Below, piece by piece: positions 21,801 to 32,832 of a DNA stretch of 64,000 bases (positions within the stretch are counted from its first letter, which is position 1; each line of letters opens with the position of its first letter). The notes beneath the pieces are model-generated. The model ran no database searches, was not told the origin of the DNA, and saw only the letters and a program-made list of their open reading frames with translations. The DNA is taken from contig CAJNDS010002407.1 of the NCBI GenBank assembly GCA_905221605.1, forward strand, positions 172,501 through 236,500, given 5' to 3'. This DNA comes from Symbiodinium natans. Lineage: Eukaryota > Sar > Dinophyceae > Suessiales > Symbiodiniaceae. The position numbers were made by a program, and so were the translations under genes.

Positions 21801-24378
21801 ATCCCGAAACCTTTAACGCCAAGCCACTCCGGAATAGGCCTTAACGAGACCCAGATACTAAACTGCACGCGTTGATAGGGGTCGCTTTCCTGCAGAGCTT
21901 GGTAGTGCGGCTTTGCATCTGGCGCTAGTGGATGTTAGGTTTCAACCTGTAGTGGCTCAGTAAATGAAGCTTAACGGCTTCAAAGCCAAATCCGTCAGGC
22001 TGGCATTTCAGATGCATCTGCACCCCAAACCCCAAACCCCAAACCCAAAACCCAAAACCCTAAACCCTTCTCTATTCAAAGCCACCTCATGAAGTCAAGT
22101 GCTGGGGTGCACATGGTTATAGACTGGTGCCGCTGTCGCAGTGCACGTGTAGCTCTGGCATAGGGGCGGTTTTGCAAGCCCTAAAGCCTAAACCCTAAGC
22201 CCTATAAGCCTAAATTAAAACCTACCCTAAACCCTAAACCCTAAACCTTATAAACCTTATAAACCTTATAAACCTTATAAACCTTATAATCCCTAAACCC
22301 GAAACCCTCAACCCTCAACCCTAATCTACGAAGCCTAGACGGTGGTTTAGTCGTGAGGCTCCGTGTGGCATTATTGGCACTCCTCATGGTGAAGTGTCAA
22401 TACCTAGGGTTCAGAATTGGGCTCAGGGTTTGGTGTTAGGGTTTCTAGGACCCAGAATCAGCAGGCCCTTGTTCCTTTACTTTTAGGGCTTAGGTTCCCT
22501 TGCACCCCTTTTAAACCCAAAAGGGTACTTCTTTTATTCGTAGGCTACTCTTGGGTCTAGATTCCCCCTCAACCCTGAACCCGAAACGCTAGACCCTAAA
22601 CCCGTGCTTCAGGCAGTATCTGTTTGAGACTGCGGCCACGGAGCTCCCAGAGCATGGATCCACACGCGCGGAGCCAAGCGCGCATTGTTCTGTAGGTACG
22701 ACCTTGGGATATGTTGGAACGTCCTAAACCCTAAACCCGAAACCCTACATGCTACTCTAAACCCTGAGCCCGAAACCCTAAACTTTGAGCCCTAAACCCT
22801 AAGCCCGAAGCCCTCAGCCCTGTAGCCCTAAGCCCTTAGCCCCGAACCATCCCGAACCCTACATTTTATGGAATCCTAAGCCCTGAACCCTAAACCCTAA
22901 ACCCCAAACCCTGACCCTCAAGCTTCGACATGCGATCGGAGGTCGACCCACGCCCAAGTCGTCCACATCTCAGAGATCCGCAGAAGCTTTCTGAATCCCC
23001 AGAGCCCACGTTTAGGGTTGAGGGTTTAGGGTTTATAGGGTTTAGGGTTTAGGATTTAGGGTTTAGGGTTTAGGATTTAGGGTTTAGGGTTGAGGGTTTA
23101 GCTTAGGGTCATCGGTTGAAGGTCTCTGGGTCAGGGCTTCGGGTTCGGTGTTAGGGTTCCCAGACCCTACAGACCCTAGTCCCCGAAATGCTGAGTCTTT
23201 TGTTGCTTTCCTTCATCCTGGTATACCCTAAACCCTAAACCCTAAACCCTAAACCCTAAACCCTATACCTTCCGGAACCCAGCTCGAGATTTGCGACCTG
23301 CCTTCAAAGGCCTTCATTTCTGTATTTAGGCTTTAGGGTTTAGGGTTTAGGGTTTAGGGTTTAGGGGTTGAGAGGGTTGCATTGCTGGCTGCAGGGAGGA
23401 CACTACCATCTTGTCATTCGCGGGGGAAGTCTTCATGGAGCTCTTCGTCAAGCTGCCGTTCTTCATAAGTGCGCAACTCAGGGGGCTTAGGGGGTTTAGG
23501 GTTTAGGGTTTAGGGTTTAGGGTTTTCCCAGGCCAAACGCGTAGCAAGCACGTATGGCATCAGCAGGCCAAGGAGCGATCCTCCTCTGGCAGGACTCAGA
23601 GTTCAGGTTTCAAACTCGCGGCGTTCAGGGCTTTGGATATGTCTGAACCCTAAATCCCTAAACCCTGAAACCTAAACCCCTCAACCCTAAACCCTAAACC
23701 CTATATCAACCCGAAACCCCTAAACCCTAAACCCCTCAACCCGAAACCCTAAACCCCCAAACCCCCAAACCCCCAAACCCCCAAACCCCCAAACCCCCAA
23801 ACCCTAAACCCCTAAACCCCTCAACCCTAAACCCCAAAACCCTAAACCCCTAAACCCCTAAACCCCTCAACCCTGAACCCTAAATCCTCTGAAGCTCGGC
23901 GGCGTATCAGGTGTGGACATCATGATGAGCGCGTTATCCTCAGCTTCCTCTCACGTGCGCGCAAGTGCAAGGAAGCCTACACCCCAAGCCCAAAACCCGT
24001 AGGGTTTATATAGGGTTTATATAGGGTTTATATGGGGTTTAGATAGGGTTTATATAGCGTGTATATAGGGTGTATATATAGGGTTTATATGGTTTACAGG
24101 GTTTATATAGGGTTTATAGGGTTTATAGGGTTTATATAGGGTTTATATAGGGTTTATATAGGGTTTATATAGGGTTTATATAGGGTTTATAGGGTTTATA
24201 GGGTTTATAGGGTTTACAGGGTTTATAGGGTTTATAGGGTATAGGGTCCAAACTATACAGTCACTACCGAAACCTACTAGACTCGACTAAACCCTCTGGA
24301 TTTTGGTCCTCCGAGGCCATCGACCGCCTGGAGCCCGGCTGGCAGGAGCGCATTGGCCAGCCCCCTCCCACCTACTGA
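18859..24378 (+). CDS. Duplicated gene B, paralogue of gene A
   Basis: Exons matching gene A: 18859-18907 (the frame may extend upstream to 18673), about 19105-19155, 20090-20141, about 20858-20925, 21311-21369, 21594-21649, about 22081-22126, 22613-22695, about 22938-23009, 23395-23492, about 23911-23974, and 24316-24378 ending TGA. Phases agree with gene A; exon 5 is 9 nt longer and exon 6 is 9 nt shorter. The last exon and the 18 bases after the stop differ from gene A by a single base. The function is unknown. Introns keep telomere-type arrays at the same positions as A, but their lengths and orientations differ. Confidence 0.7.
19236..19385. repeat. 8-bp variant array (GGGTTTGA)
   Basis: About 18 copies of GGGTTTGA, an 8-bp relative of the telomere unit, locally homogeneous, in intron 2 of gene B. 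The paralogous intron of gene A lacks it. Confidence 0.95.
20660..20845. repeat. Long CCCTAAA array in intron of gene B
   Basis: About 25 units, perfect in the middle and degenerate at both edges. It precedes exon 4 of duplicated gene B (about 20858-20925). The paralogous intron of gene A (before 13797) has a much shorter array in the other orientation, so array length and direction differ between paralogues. Confidence 0.93.
21146..21252. mobile_element. MITE-4 copy
   Basis: Ends GGTTTTGGAGTACTACAC and GGGTCTACTCCAAAGTAGG are imperfect inverted repeats. Lies in intron 4 of gene B just before exon 5; gene A has no copy at that position. Confidence 0.8.
24000..24245. repeat. 9-11 bp variant array (GGGTTTATA/GGGTTTATATA)
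   Basis: About 22 units alternating GGGTTTATA and GGGTTTATATA in the last intron of gene B, absent from gene A. Confidence 0.93.
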
Positions 24379-24689
24379 CGCTGGAGGCATCAGAGTAGCG
24401 TGCAAAGGTCTAGGGTGTTTCTGGTTTAGGGTTCGGATTAGGGAATTAGATGTTAAGGGCTTAGGGTTGTGGGTTCAAAGGTTTAGGGCATTAAGGGTTT
24501 AGGGATTTAGGGTGTTGGTTTAGATGTTAAGGGCTTAGGGTTTGTTGGCAAGAAAGCGAGAACAAAAAGGGCGGTTTGGGCTATAGGCAATGGGTGGCTA
24601 CAGAAGCCCCAGGTCTCTAGACCCGAACTAAGTTCGGGTCTCGGTACGGTTTCCGTGTTCTGGGCGTAGGGTCTTTAAATCCCGACAAT

Positions 24690-25500
24690 TCAAGCCTGGT
24701 CGAGCGATGCACACCATAATTAGCGACGAAAGCCTGCAAAGCAGGGAGACACAGCCTGCGAAGCAGGGCAGCGAAGTGAGCTTTTGTCAATGCTCCACAC
24801 TGCGGGCTGTAGGCCGCTGATTGCTATGATGAGCTGCGAATTAATTATTCTGGTTCTAGAGGGTTTAGGGTTTGGGGTTTAGGAGGGTTTAGGGGGGTTT
24901 TGACGGCTTCAAGCAATGATGCAATGAGAAGAAGCAGCTAGGCCATGGCTTCCATGAAATGTTATTCATTATATGGGTATTTCCCAGAATTGGGGTACCC
25001 CCTTTTGTACCCCAAATAGAGTAGAATCCCCTTGAAAGAGACTACTACCCCTATTGTCGGACATCCCCATATGTTCATCCGTTCATACGTGGCATTGCCG
25101 TGACCACGATGCGATTACGTATCCCTGCTGTGCCTTTCCGAAGGTTTCCATGATCACGGCCACTATATACCATTGCCATCACGGCTCTCTAGCCACGCTA
25201 TGGATGTAAGGGTAGTTTCACGGGTCTTAGTATGGTCCCCAACCTCCCTTAAAGAGTTCTGATGCATGGGCCCTGATTTTGTCTAGGGCGTCCCTTTTTA
25301 AGGGCCCATACTAAGGGACCATGTAACTGCCCCAAGAATGGAGCAGAGGAGCCTTGACTATATAGCTCACCATGGTCGAGGAAGCAGGCGGCGTTTGCAG
25401 ACCGCCGGCTCGCCAATTGCTTTTCAGTGATACCCGACTGACAGTATTGCCGCGCAGAAGAAAAAGAAACCCTCCTTACCCGCGCTACCGTCGTTCTAGG
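24690..25500 (+). CDS. Paralogue of A' (B'), probably damaged
   Basis: The first exon aligns with A' (MHTIISDESLQSRETQPAKQ) but reaches a stop before the A' donor. The later part (MEQRSLDYIAHHGRGSRRR...) has two compensating 1-nt shifts relative to A', the same in-frame TGA inside an 18-nt GT...AG segment (25427-25444), then DSIAAQKKKKPSLPALPSF and TAG. The introns hold a TTTAGGG array (about 24860-24897) and a MITE-8 (25211-25335), both absent from A'. Confidence 0.4.
25211..25335. mobile_element. MITE-8 copy
   Basis: Inverted ends TTAGTATGGTCCCCAACCTCC and AAGGGCCCATACTAAGGGACC. The paralogous position in A' (near 18303) is empty, which marks this as an insertion. A diverged copy is at about 13040-13170 and a partial one at 2361-2440. 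Confidence 0.7.
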
Positions 25501-25763
25501 GTTTCTGCTCTCTGAAATCAGCTGGGACAGTTTTACTAGCTCTCGGGGCAGTAGAAAGGCATTCCATACCTTACGTGCCCACCAAAGTTTGGGGCCCTAG
25601 GCCCCAAACCTCAAACTCTGGACCCTAAACCCCAAACCCCAAACCCTAAACCCTAAACCCTAAACCCTAAGCCCTAAGCCCTAAACCCCAAACCCCCTGT
25701 TTAAGCCTCTTGAACCCGAAGCCGAACCTCAGTCCGAGCCGATGCCTCGAAGCCTTCAATCGC

Positions 25764-25984
25764 CCAGAGTAGGCCCTTGTTCCCTTGTTTTTGGGGGTTT
25801 GGGTTCCCTTATACTAGGATGCCCAGTAGTACCCTTATTCCCTTTTTGGGGGTATAGGTTCCCTTATAGACCCCTTTAAGCAAAAAAGGGCGCCCTTTTT
25901 AAGCCTAGGTTACTGGGCAGCCTAATATAAGGCCCCTTTAAACCAAAAAGGGTACCCTGTTTATTCCTAGGTTACGTCTTGGGT
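25764..25984. mobile_element. MITE-3 with a MITE-5 nested inside
   Basis: The outer element starts CCCAGAGTAGGCCC and ends GGTTACGTCTTGGGT. It is broken near CCCTTATA by an element running from CTAGGATGCCCAGTAGTACC to GGTTACTGGGCAGCCTA. This gives a relative age: MITE-5 inserted after MITE-3. Confidence 0.75.
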
Positions 25985-26125
25985 CACCCTAAACCCTAAA
26001 CCCTAAGCCCTAAACCCTAAACCCTAAACCCTAAACCCTAAACCCTAAACCCTAAACCTCAAACCCTAGCCCTAAACCCTAATCCCTCAACCTTTCTTAT
26101 TCCTAGGTTACTCTTGGGTCTCGAG

Positions 26126-29100
26126 GTCGTGAAGCCAGATGAGCAACACCGCTTCGCTTTTGAATTCTTCGACAAGGTCCAGCCTCGGATTCAAGATTTC
26201 GGTTTGTGACAAGAGCGTGTTGCTATTCAGGGTTTAGGGTTTAGGGTTTAGGGTTCTGAAACACCCCCAGGAGCTATGCATCCGGCGATGAAGCCTAAAC
26301 GCTAAGCCTTCATGGTTCGAAGGCCTTTCTTCAGATCCAGTTCCGCCACCCCCCCCCCCCCCGCCCCCAAACCCTTTGAACCCTTCATAAACCCCTAAAC
26401 CCTTAACATCCGGTTATGTACCAAACAGACTCCTAGTATATACTTGGGCCTTAAAGCTTCTATATGGGACCCCTTTTTACGGCTCAAGCATATGCTAAAA
26501 CAAGTACCTGGACGCTTAGGGGTTATATCCCTGCAACCTACTCAACCTCATGTTCGCCCCTCAGACTATAGGCCCCTTAGGAATAATTTCGTACTTTCAT
26601 TTATAAAAAAACCCAAGGGAATATTCAAAATACTATTTTTTTGTTGAGGTTCTAAGGGGAGTATAGGAGATCGCTCACCCTAAAGCCCTAACCGCGCAGG
26701 GCAAGGAGGGAAAGATCCAGAAATCGGACTTCATCGCGTGCGGAGCTCACTACTCCGCTCTCAGGTTTCGGGATGGTCTGCTCAAACCTAAGGGTTTTAG
26801 GGTTTAGGATTTTGGTTTTTAGGGCCTAAACCCTAGATCCTAAACCCATCGTAGGCCCTTATTCCATTTGTTTATGGTTTTGGGTCCCTTAAAACCCATT
26901 CTCGTGGCTAGAGGAATGCCCAGTAGTCCTGTTATTATTTTTTTTTATTTTTTTGGGGGGGGGCTTAGGTTCACTTATCAGCCCCCTTAAAGCAAGAAAG
27001 GGCCCCCTTTCTCCAGGTTATCGTGCAGCCTAGAGAGGGTTGACAGTTGGCGTTTCGAGTTGCTCAATTGGGTCCCCTAAGGGTCCATGTACCTAAACAG
27101 TTAAAGACGTTGGCCTTAAAGTACTTCCCATATAGGGCCTTTGGCGCCCAAGTATACAATAATAAGGTACATGGACCCTTAGGGGTCTAATTAAGGATAT
27201 TAGAAAAAGGCTTTAAGGGCTTAAGTTGTTTCAGGGTTTAGGGTTTAGGGTTTAGGATTTAGGGTTTAGGGTTTAGGGTTCAGCATCTCAAGTCCAAGCA
27301 TTCACTAGTCAAGAAATTTCTCCAGAAAAATACCCACCCGCCCAAAGAATCCCACAACATTAAGAAAATATTTCACTTATGGAACGACCTTGCCCAGTAA
27401 AAAAATGACCTTGCCCAGTAAAAAATGACCTTGCCCAATAAAAAAATGACCTTGCCCAGTAAAAAAATGACCTTGCCCAGTAATGACCTTGCCCAATAAA
27501 CAAATGACCTTGCCCAGAAAAAATGACCTTGCCCAGTAAAAGAATGACCTTGCCCAGTAACAGGATGACCTTGCCCAGTAAAAAGATGACCTTGCCTAAC
27601 ATTTTTGACTGGGCAAGGTCGTTTTTTGGACGAAACGACATTGCCCATTAAAAAAATGACCTTGCCCAGTTAAAAAAAGACCTTGCCCAGTAACTCCTTA
27701 ACATTTAAATTATATATGAAAGAGGGGTTTAGGATTAAGGGTTTAGGGTTTCAGGGTTGAATTAAGAGTCGAAGGCTAAAAGGGTCAACTGGGACCCTTA
27801 GGGAATTGCTCAAGAGGGTGATAGAGTCTGGGGTCTTGAGCGTGAAGCTCATGAAATCTCGAGTCGTAGCTTGCGAGCTTGGGGGTGAGCCTCCTGTGAA
27901 CATAAGGTTTTAGGGTTTTGGGTTTAGGGTTTAGGGTTTAGAGTTGAGCAAACCGTACCCGATGGCAGGAACACAGCCCCACGACGTAGGAAGCTAAGCA
28001 GTTTGCCTTTTCTGGCCCGGTGAGTACCTGACACAAGACTCCTTGCACCCTAAACTCTACAGGGTTTAGGGGTAAGCATGACCTGATCTGGAGATGGGGC
28101 TACGATACAAGAAAAGTCCGAACACACTCGGGAAGAGGGTCAAGGATTTCGGGTTGTCTGCACTTTCGATTTCTCGCGCCAGGCAGATGCAGTCCCTGGC
28201 CAAGGATTTCACTTCCGAGGACGGCACTCCCCTAAACAAAATGCAATTCTACCATTTGCTTAAGAACCCGCCCCCAAGAAACAAACGGCAACAATTTTTG
28301 CTGATAAGGGTAGTATAGGGATTCCTTTTTTCTTGGGGGGGGGGGGGGTTCTTAAGCAACTAGTAGAATAGTCGCAAGAGTCTGATGGTTAGACCCGGCA
28401 GATGCGAAAACACCCCAAACCCCAAAACCCCTGCACCCCACAAACCAAACCCCAAAACCCCTACACCACACAAACCCTGAACCCTAAAGCACCCTAAACC
28501 TTAAAGCGCCCCGAACCCCCAAAACCCCTAAACCCCTAACAAACCCTAAACCAAAAAAGCCCTGAACCTCCAAAACTCAAGAGGTTTCAGGTTTTGGGGT
28601 TTAGGGCGTAGGGCAAGGTTTTTATGACGAGTATCCCGAAAGGACACCCCACATATGCACTCTGCAATTTACAAGGCACCCTAAACACACTCACCCGGAA
28701 GCTTGTCGTACAAACGCCCCTAAAGCCCAAATCCTAAACCTAGTCCCCAAACCCCAAGCACCTTTTGTAGGGCTTAGGGAAGGCTTCGCAATCCTCAAGT
28801 CTCCCCATGCTCCAGACCCCGTAAACGCCTCGGCTTTGAACCCCACAAGGCCCCGACATCCTTAACGCCCCAAACCCTGGGTTTAGGGTTTAGGGTTTAG
28901 GGTTTAGGGTTTAGGGATTAGGGTTTAGGGTTTAGGGTGTAGAGAGTTGATTGATCCTATAGACCCTAAACCTCAGCCAATACAAAAACACTCACAGGAG
29001 TTGGAGATGATGTTTGAGGAAGCAAAGTTCGAGGATGGCGATCTCGAGCAGATGACCTACAAGGCCTTGTGGTTTATCTACGGTTTTGCTGAGGGCTGCG

Positions 29101-30127
29101 TCTTTTGGGGTTTAGGGTTTTGGGTTTTGGGTTTAGGGTTTAGGGTTCAGGGTTTGGGTTTGGGGTCAGGATGTTCCCCCTTACACTAACAGTCCTGAAT
29201 AGGGATTATAGTACCCCCCCTTTTGTAATCCTATTAAGGGCTGTTAGCATAAGGGGGAACATCCCGTGTTTCGGTTTTTGGGGTTAGTTAAGGAGGGGTT
29301 TATGGAGTGCTATAAGGCTTTAATGGGTTTATGGTTCTGATGTATGCAGGGTGTTGGGGCCATTAGGGGTCTTAAGGGGTTAAGCGGGGGGCGTCTACAG
29401 CAAGTCTACGCTCTTCCAAACGTTGATCAAAGTGGTATGGCTGATAACCCTCTGACCGCTTATCGAGGGACCTCAGAGCGGAGAATGGGGCTTGAGGGTC
29501 GGGTTGTGGGGCTTAGGATTTAGGGGTTTCGTAGTTTGGGGGTTTGGTGGTTTAAGGCTTGAGATTTAGAATTTTAGTGTTGTTGGGTTTTGGGGTTTGG
29601 TTTGGGGCTACGGTCATCCAACAGGGTGTGGTATCAGACTGGACCTCACACAACGAGCACGCTGTTGGCTCACTTGCATGGGGTCATCCTAAACCCTAAA
29701 CCCTGAACCCTGAACCCTAAACCCTAAACCCTAAACCCTAAACCCTAAACCCTAAACCCTAAACCCTAAACCCTTTCATGGGGGGCTCTCTTGAAGCACC
29801 CGGATGTTCCCCCTTCTACGAACAGCCCTTTTGGGGGACTATAACAGGGGGTACTAGAAATCCCTACTACTGTTAAGGACTCCTAGTATACAGTATAAGG
29901 GTTTTAGGGTTTAGGGTTTAGGGTTTAGGGTTTAGGGTCAAGGACTGCTAGTATAAGGGGGAACATCCCAAGTTATCCGCGTTTAGGGATCCAGGTTTAG
30001 GTTCGCAGGGCCTTAGCCATGACGTGCTGACTCAGAGTCTGGTTCAAACCCTAAACCCTAAACCCTAAACCCTAAACCCTAAACCCTGAGTTTCACGCAG
30101 GAGTTCGTGAAGATGATGATGCGCTGA
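26126..30127 (+). CDS. EF-hand protein gene F, about 8 exons
   Basis: Exon 26126-26176 starts right after the MITE-3 end GGGTCTCGAG and reads HRFAFEFFDK|GTCCAG. Exon 26700-26764 (after GCGCAG) reads GKEGKIQKSDFIACGAHYSA. Joined they form an EF-hand loop DKGKEGKIQKSD. The next exons keep phase: 27802-27884 (ELLKRVIESGVLSVKLMKSR..., donor GTGAGC) and 27944-28019 (VEQTVPDGRNTAPRRRK..., donor GTGAGT). Further likely exons: 28094-28240 (SLAKDFTSEDGTPLN), 28612-28725 (VFMTSIPKGHPTYALCNLQG), 28998-29109 (ELEMMFEEAKFEDGDLEQMT, donor GTTTAGG), and the last, 30101-30127, EFVKMMMR and stop, which matches the end of calmodulin-type proteins. Calcium-binding role inferred. The intron near 27.5 kb holds a minisatellite. 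Confidence 0.6.
27073..27185. mobile_element. MITE-2 copy with near-perfect 20-bp inverted ends
   Basis: CCCCTAAGGGTCCATGTACCT at the left and its complement at the right. The best preserved member of the family, lying in an intron of gene F. Confidence 0.9.
27378..27690. repeat. Minisatellite of ATGACCTTGCCCAGTAAAA units
   Basis: About 14 direct units of roughly 20 bp (core GACCTTGCCCAGT, then an A-rich linker of 2-8 bp) plus one inverted unit at about 27605-27625 (GACTGGGCAAGGTC) that can form a hairpin with its neighbour. Lies in an intron of gene F. Long frames on the minus strand come from the repeat alone. Confidence 0.92.
28256..28362. mobile_element. MITE-9 copy
   Basis: Inverted ends TGCTTAAGAACCCGCCCCC and GGGGGTTCTTAAGCAACTAG. 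A second copy at about 39780-39905 has the same right end with a longer G run. Copy 1 lies beside the exon at 28094-28240. Confidence 0.65.
29802..29969. mobile_element. MITE-1 with TTTAGGG insertion and duplicated edge
   Basis: The right half carries a TTTAGGG array (about 29899-29937) flanked on both sides by versions of AAGGACT[C/G]CTAGTATA...AAGGG, so part of the element is duplicated around the array. Confidence 0.8.
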
Positions 30128-30447
30128 GATCCCGGCAAAGCGCAACAGGTTTAGAGTTTGTAAGGTCTAGGGTTTAGGGTTCATACGTTTAGGAGCTATC
30201 CTCTTCCAGCTCACTGAAATAGAGGTTCGGAAATGATGAACAACATGTGTTGGGATTTGGCATGGTTGATGATACTGTATACGACTCCGCGCGATCCCTC
30301 GCCTCGTGTGACACTCTTTGGGATCCATGTGGGGGTTGATTTGAATCATAGGGCCCCCTTGCCGGGTTTAGGGTTTAGGGTTTAGGGTTTAGGGTTTAGG
30401 GTTTAGGTTTTAGGGTTTAGGGTGTCCGCTACACACCTTAAGAATAA

Positions 30448-31803
30448 ATGGCTTCAAGCGAGATCAAGCCCCATGTGCTGAAATTCCCCGGCCTCTGCAG
30501 CCAGAGGTCTGAGGTGAGTTGCGCAACTAAGGTATGGTGGCATATTCCTTGGGGACGAAATGAACCCTAAAATTGGGGTCATATACCCTCTACTACTAGA
30601 ATTCCTATTAAGGTATATGAACCATAAACCCTTTTAGGCTTCATTTCGTCCCCAAGGATTAGGGCAGATCTTCAATCGTTCAACCATAGTTCCACTTGGG
30701 CTACTTGATATAGAAGTCTGAAAAGGAACCCCAACAATGGGACCACAAATTAGGGATGCCCGCCCCCCCCCCATGATAGAAGTGGTATATTGATAAAGGG
30801 ATCAAAAATTGGGAATACTATTAGTAATATTATTCCGACCCCTCTTCTTATACAGTTTCACGCGAGCCACGCCGACGTGCTGAAAGCATCGCTTTGCGTG
30901 GCCACGGTTTCACGACCAGTGGAGAGGCGGCTCTCCTCTGAGAAACGCCGTTTCATGGCCCAGGCCCTATAAACCCGAAGCCCGGACAGGATAAAACCCT
31001 AAACCCTAAACCCTAAACCCTAAACCCTAAACCCTACGACTAACTTTCTGACTAATAAGGCAGGAATCTATCGCCGGACTCACGAGAATAGCAGGACTCT
31101 CCTGCGAAATTCTCTGGAGGTTTAGCTTTCAGGGCTATGGCATTCTCTGTAGACATTGCTGGAGGGGCTTTTCTCGGGGTGGGCATTGGACTCTCTCCGT
31201 GGCAAGGGGGGACGGGGGGGTGGGGCACTCCAGAAAATACTCGGCAAAACTCTCTGTGGGCTTTCTTGGGGGCCTTTGCACTCCAGGGATCAGCTGGGCG
31301 GGACATCGGGCGAGGAGGGGGCCAGGAGAATGGCTGATTTGACATCTAAAACCCGAAGCCCTAAACCCCATATTCACCCGAAGAAGCAGTCACCGGTACA
31401 CATGCCAACTCCTTTGCGCGTCCGGCAGCTGTTTACAGCTCATTTACGCAATCACGCTCTACGCTCCCACAACCGCTTACGATTCTTGGTTGGTGTTTGG
31501 GACATTTTGTGTTTTTCCTTATTTGGGTTTCTAAGGGACCCTGTATACAAATATTTTTCAGGTTTAGGGTTTAGGGTTTGGGGTTTAGGGTTTAGGGGTT
31601 TAGGGTTTAGGGTTTAGGGGTTTAGGGTTTAGGGTTTAGGGTTTAGGGTTTAGGGTTTAGGGTTTAGGGTTTAGGGCCAAGTCAGGATTACCATTCCAGA
31701 CTTGGTCCTGACGCCCGCGTCACCAAGTCGGCGCAGACGCAAACGACTTAGAATTTGTGTCCGCACCTGGGCCGCATGGCTGCAGATATTGCACTGGATT
31801 TGA
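30448..31803 (+). CDS. Small multi-exon gene G, unknown
   Basis: First exon 30448-30513 starts ATGG (MASSEIKPHVLKFPGLCSQR...) and ends GAG|GTGAGT in phase 0. Exon 2, from 30856 (after TTATACAG), reads FHASHADVLKASLCVATVSR. Its frame ends TAA at 30970-30972, or splices at CAG|GC (30966) to exon 31064-31119 (ESIAGLTRIAGLSCEILW, donor GTTTAG). That exon fits in phase with 31132 onward (AMAFSVDIAGGAFLGVGIGL, hydrophobic). Further exons: 31381-31561 (LFTAHLRNHALRSHNRLRFL..., donor GTTTAGG) and about 31683-31803. A GC donor is needed for the long version. Family not recognised. Confidence 0.55.
30551..30655. mobile_element. MITE-7 copy
   Basis: Inverted ends GGGGACGAAATGAACCCTAA and TTAGGCTTCATTTCGTCCCC, with inner blocks also inverted. 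It lies wholly within intron 1 of gene G. Confidence 0.9.
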
Positions 31804-31871
31804 GGTTTAGGGTTCAGGGTTTAGGGTTTCGGGTTTAGGGTTTAGGGTTCGGGTCGGTGCATCGTGCTTAG

Positions 31872-32832
31872 GTCTTGGGCTACGAAGACTACCAGGAAAT
31901 AGCTCGGCGTCTGTGCGTTCAACACAGGGAGTCGAGGATTGAGGTCTACATATTCAGCCCTTAAGTGTACTCATCGGTTCTGCTTCAGCCTTATGAACCC
32001 TGAAGCCTGAGCCAACCTATAGATTCAGTCATGGCCATAAAGCCCAAACCCGAAACCCGAAACCCTAAACCCGAAACCTCAAGGCTGCTTCTACACGCGG
32101 ACGTGATGAAGGCCATGCTCAGCATTTCGATGCGATCTTCGTCGGGGGGTACAAACGGTGCTTGGTGTAGGGTTTGGGTTTTCGGGTTTCGGGTTTGGAG
32201 TTTAGGGTTTCGGGTCCAGGGTTTAGGGTGTAGGGTTTGGGGTTTAGGGCTACTTCGGGTTGAGGGATTAGGGCTCAGGGCTTAGGGGTACAGGGAAGTC
32301 GCACCTGAGAGTTGTTGCTTTCCACAACACACTTTTGCCAGAGCAAGCTCATACGCTCGGTGCCCCTAAACCCTAAAGCCTAAACCTTAGACCCTAAACC
32401 CTCAAACCCCAAACCCTAAACCCTAAACCCTGAACCCTTAAGCAGAGACGTCAGCCACCAACATTTCCTGGAGGGCTTTGGGGTGAGTGGGCTCGTTGAA
32501 CATTGAATGTGTGGGTGTGTAGGAATTATGCTTTTGAATTTTGTTTGGGGAGGTTCTGATATGGTAGCTTCTTCACGGTTTATGGCACAACTTGGGATGC
32601 TCCCCCTTAAACTAACCACGCTTAATGAGGATTAGAATAGGGGCTGCAAAAAATCCCTTTTAAGGACTGTTCGTATAAGGGGGAACATCCCAAAGCAAAA
32701 CGATGTAAATCATATACAGCCTAACCCAGGCCATTGGGCCCAGGGCCCATGTTTTGAACACGCGTGCGTGAACTTGGCTATCCAGGCCGCTGTGGCCATT
32801 ACCGTTGCAGTGGCTGGGAGCTCATTATGGCA
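31872..32832 (+). CDS. Multi-exon gene, unknown (after gene G)
   Basis: Four exons agree in phase: 31872-31943 (VLGYEDYQEIARRLCVQHRE..., GAG|GTCTAC), 32084-about 32161 (DEGHAQHFDAIFVGGYKRCL, donor GTGTAGG), 32299-32359 (SHLRVVAFHNTLLPEQAHTL, donor GTGCCC) and 32446-32482 (TSATNISWRALG, donor GTGAGT). Exon 32744-32832 (NLAIQAAVAITVAVAGSSLW) is hydrophobic and probably membrane-spanning, but its phase link is unresolved. Neither start nor end is fixed; it may continue gene G. Introns hold CCCTAAA arrays and a MITE-1. Confidence 0.55.

Noticed and set aside
27360-27648. Two minus-strand frames of about 92 codons, and a possible CRISPR array
   Set aside because: Both frames follow the 20-bp minisatellite. 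Spacers are only 2-8 A-rich bases and there is one inverted unit, so it is not CRISPR.
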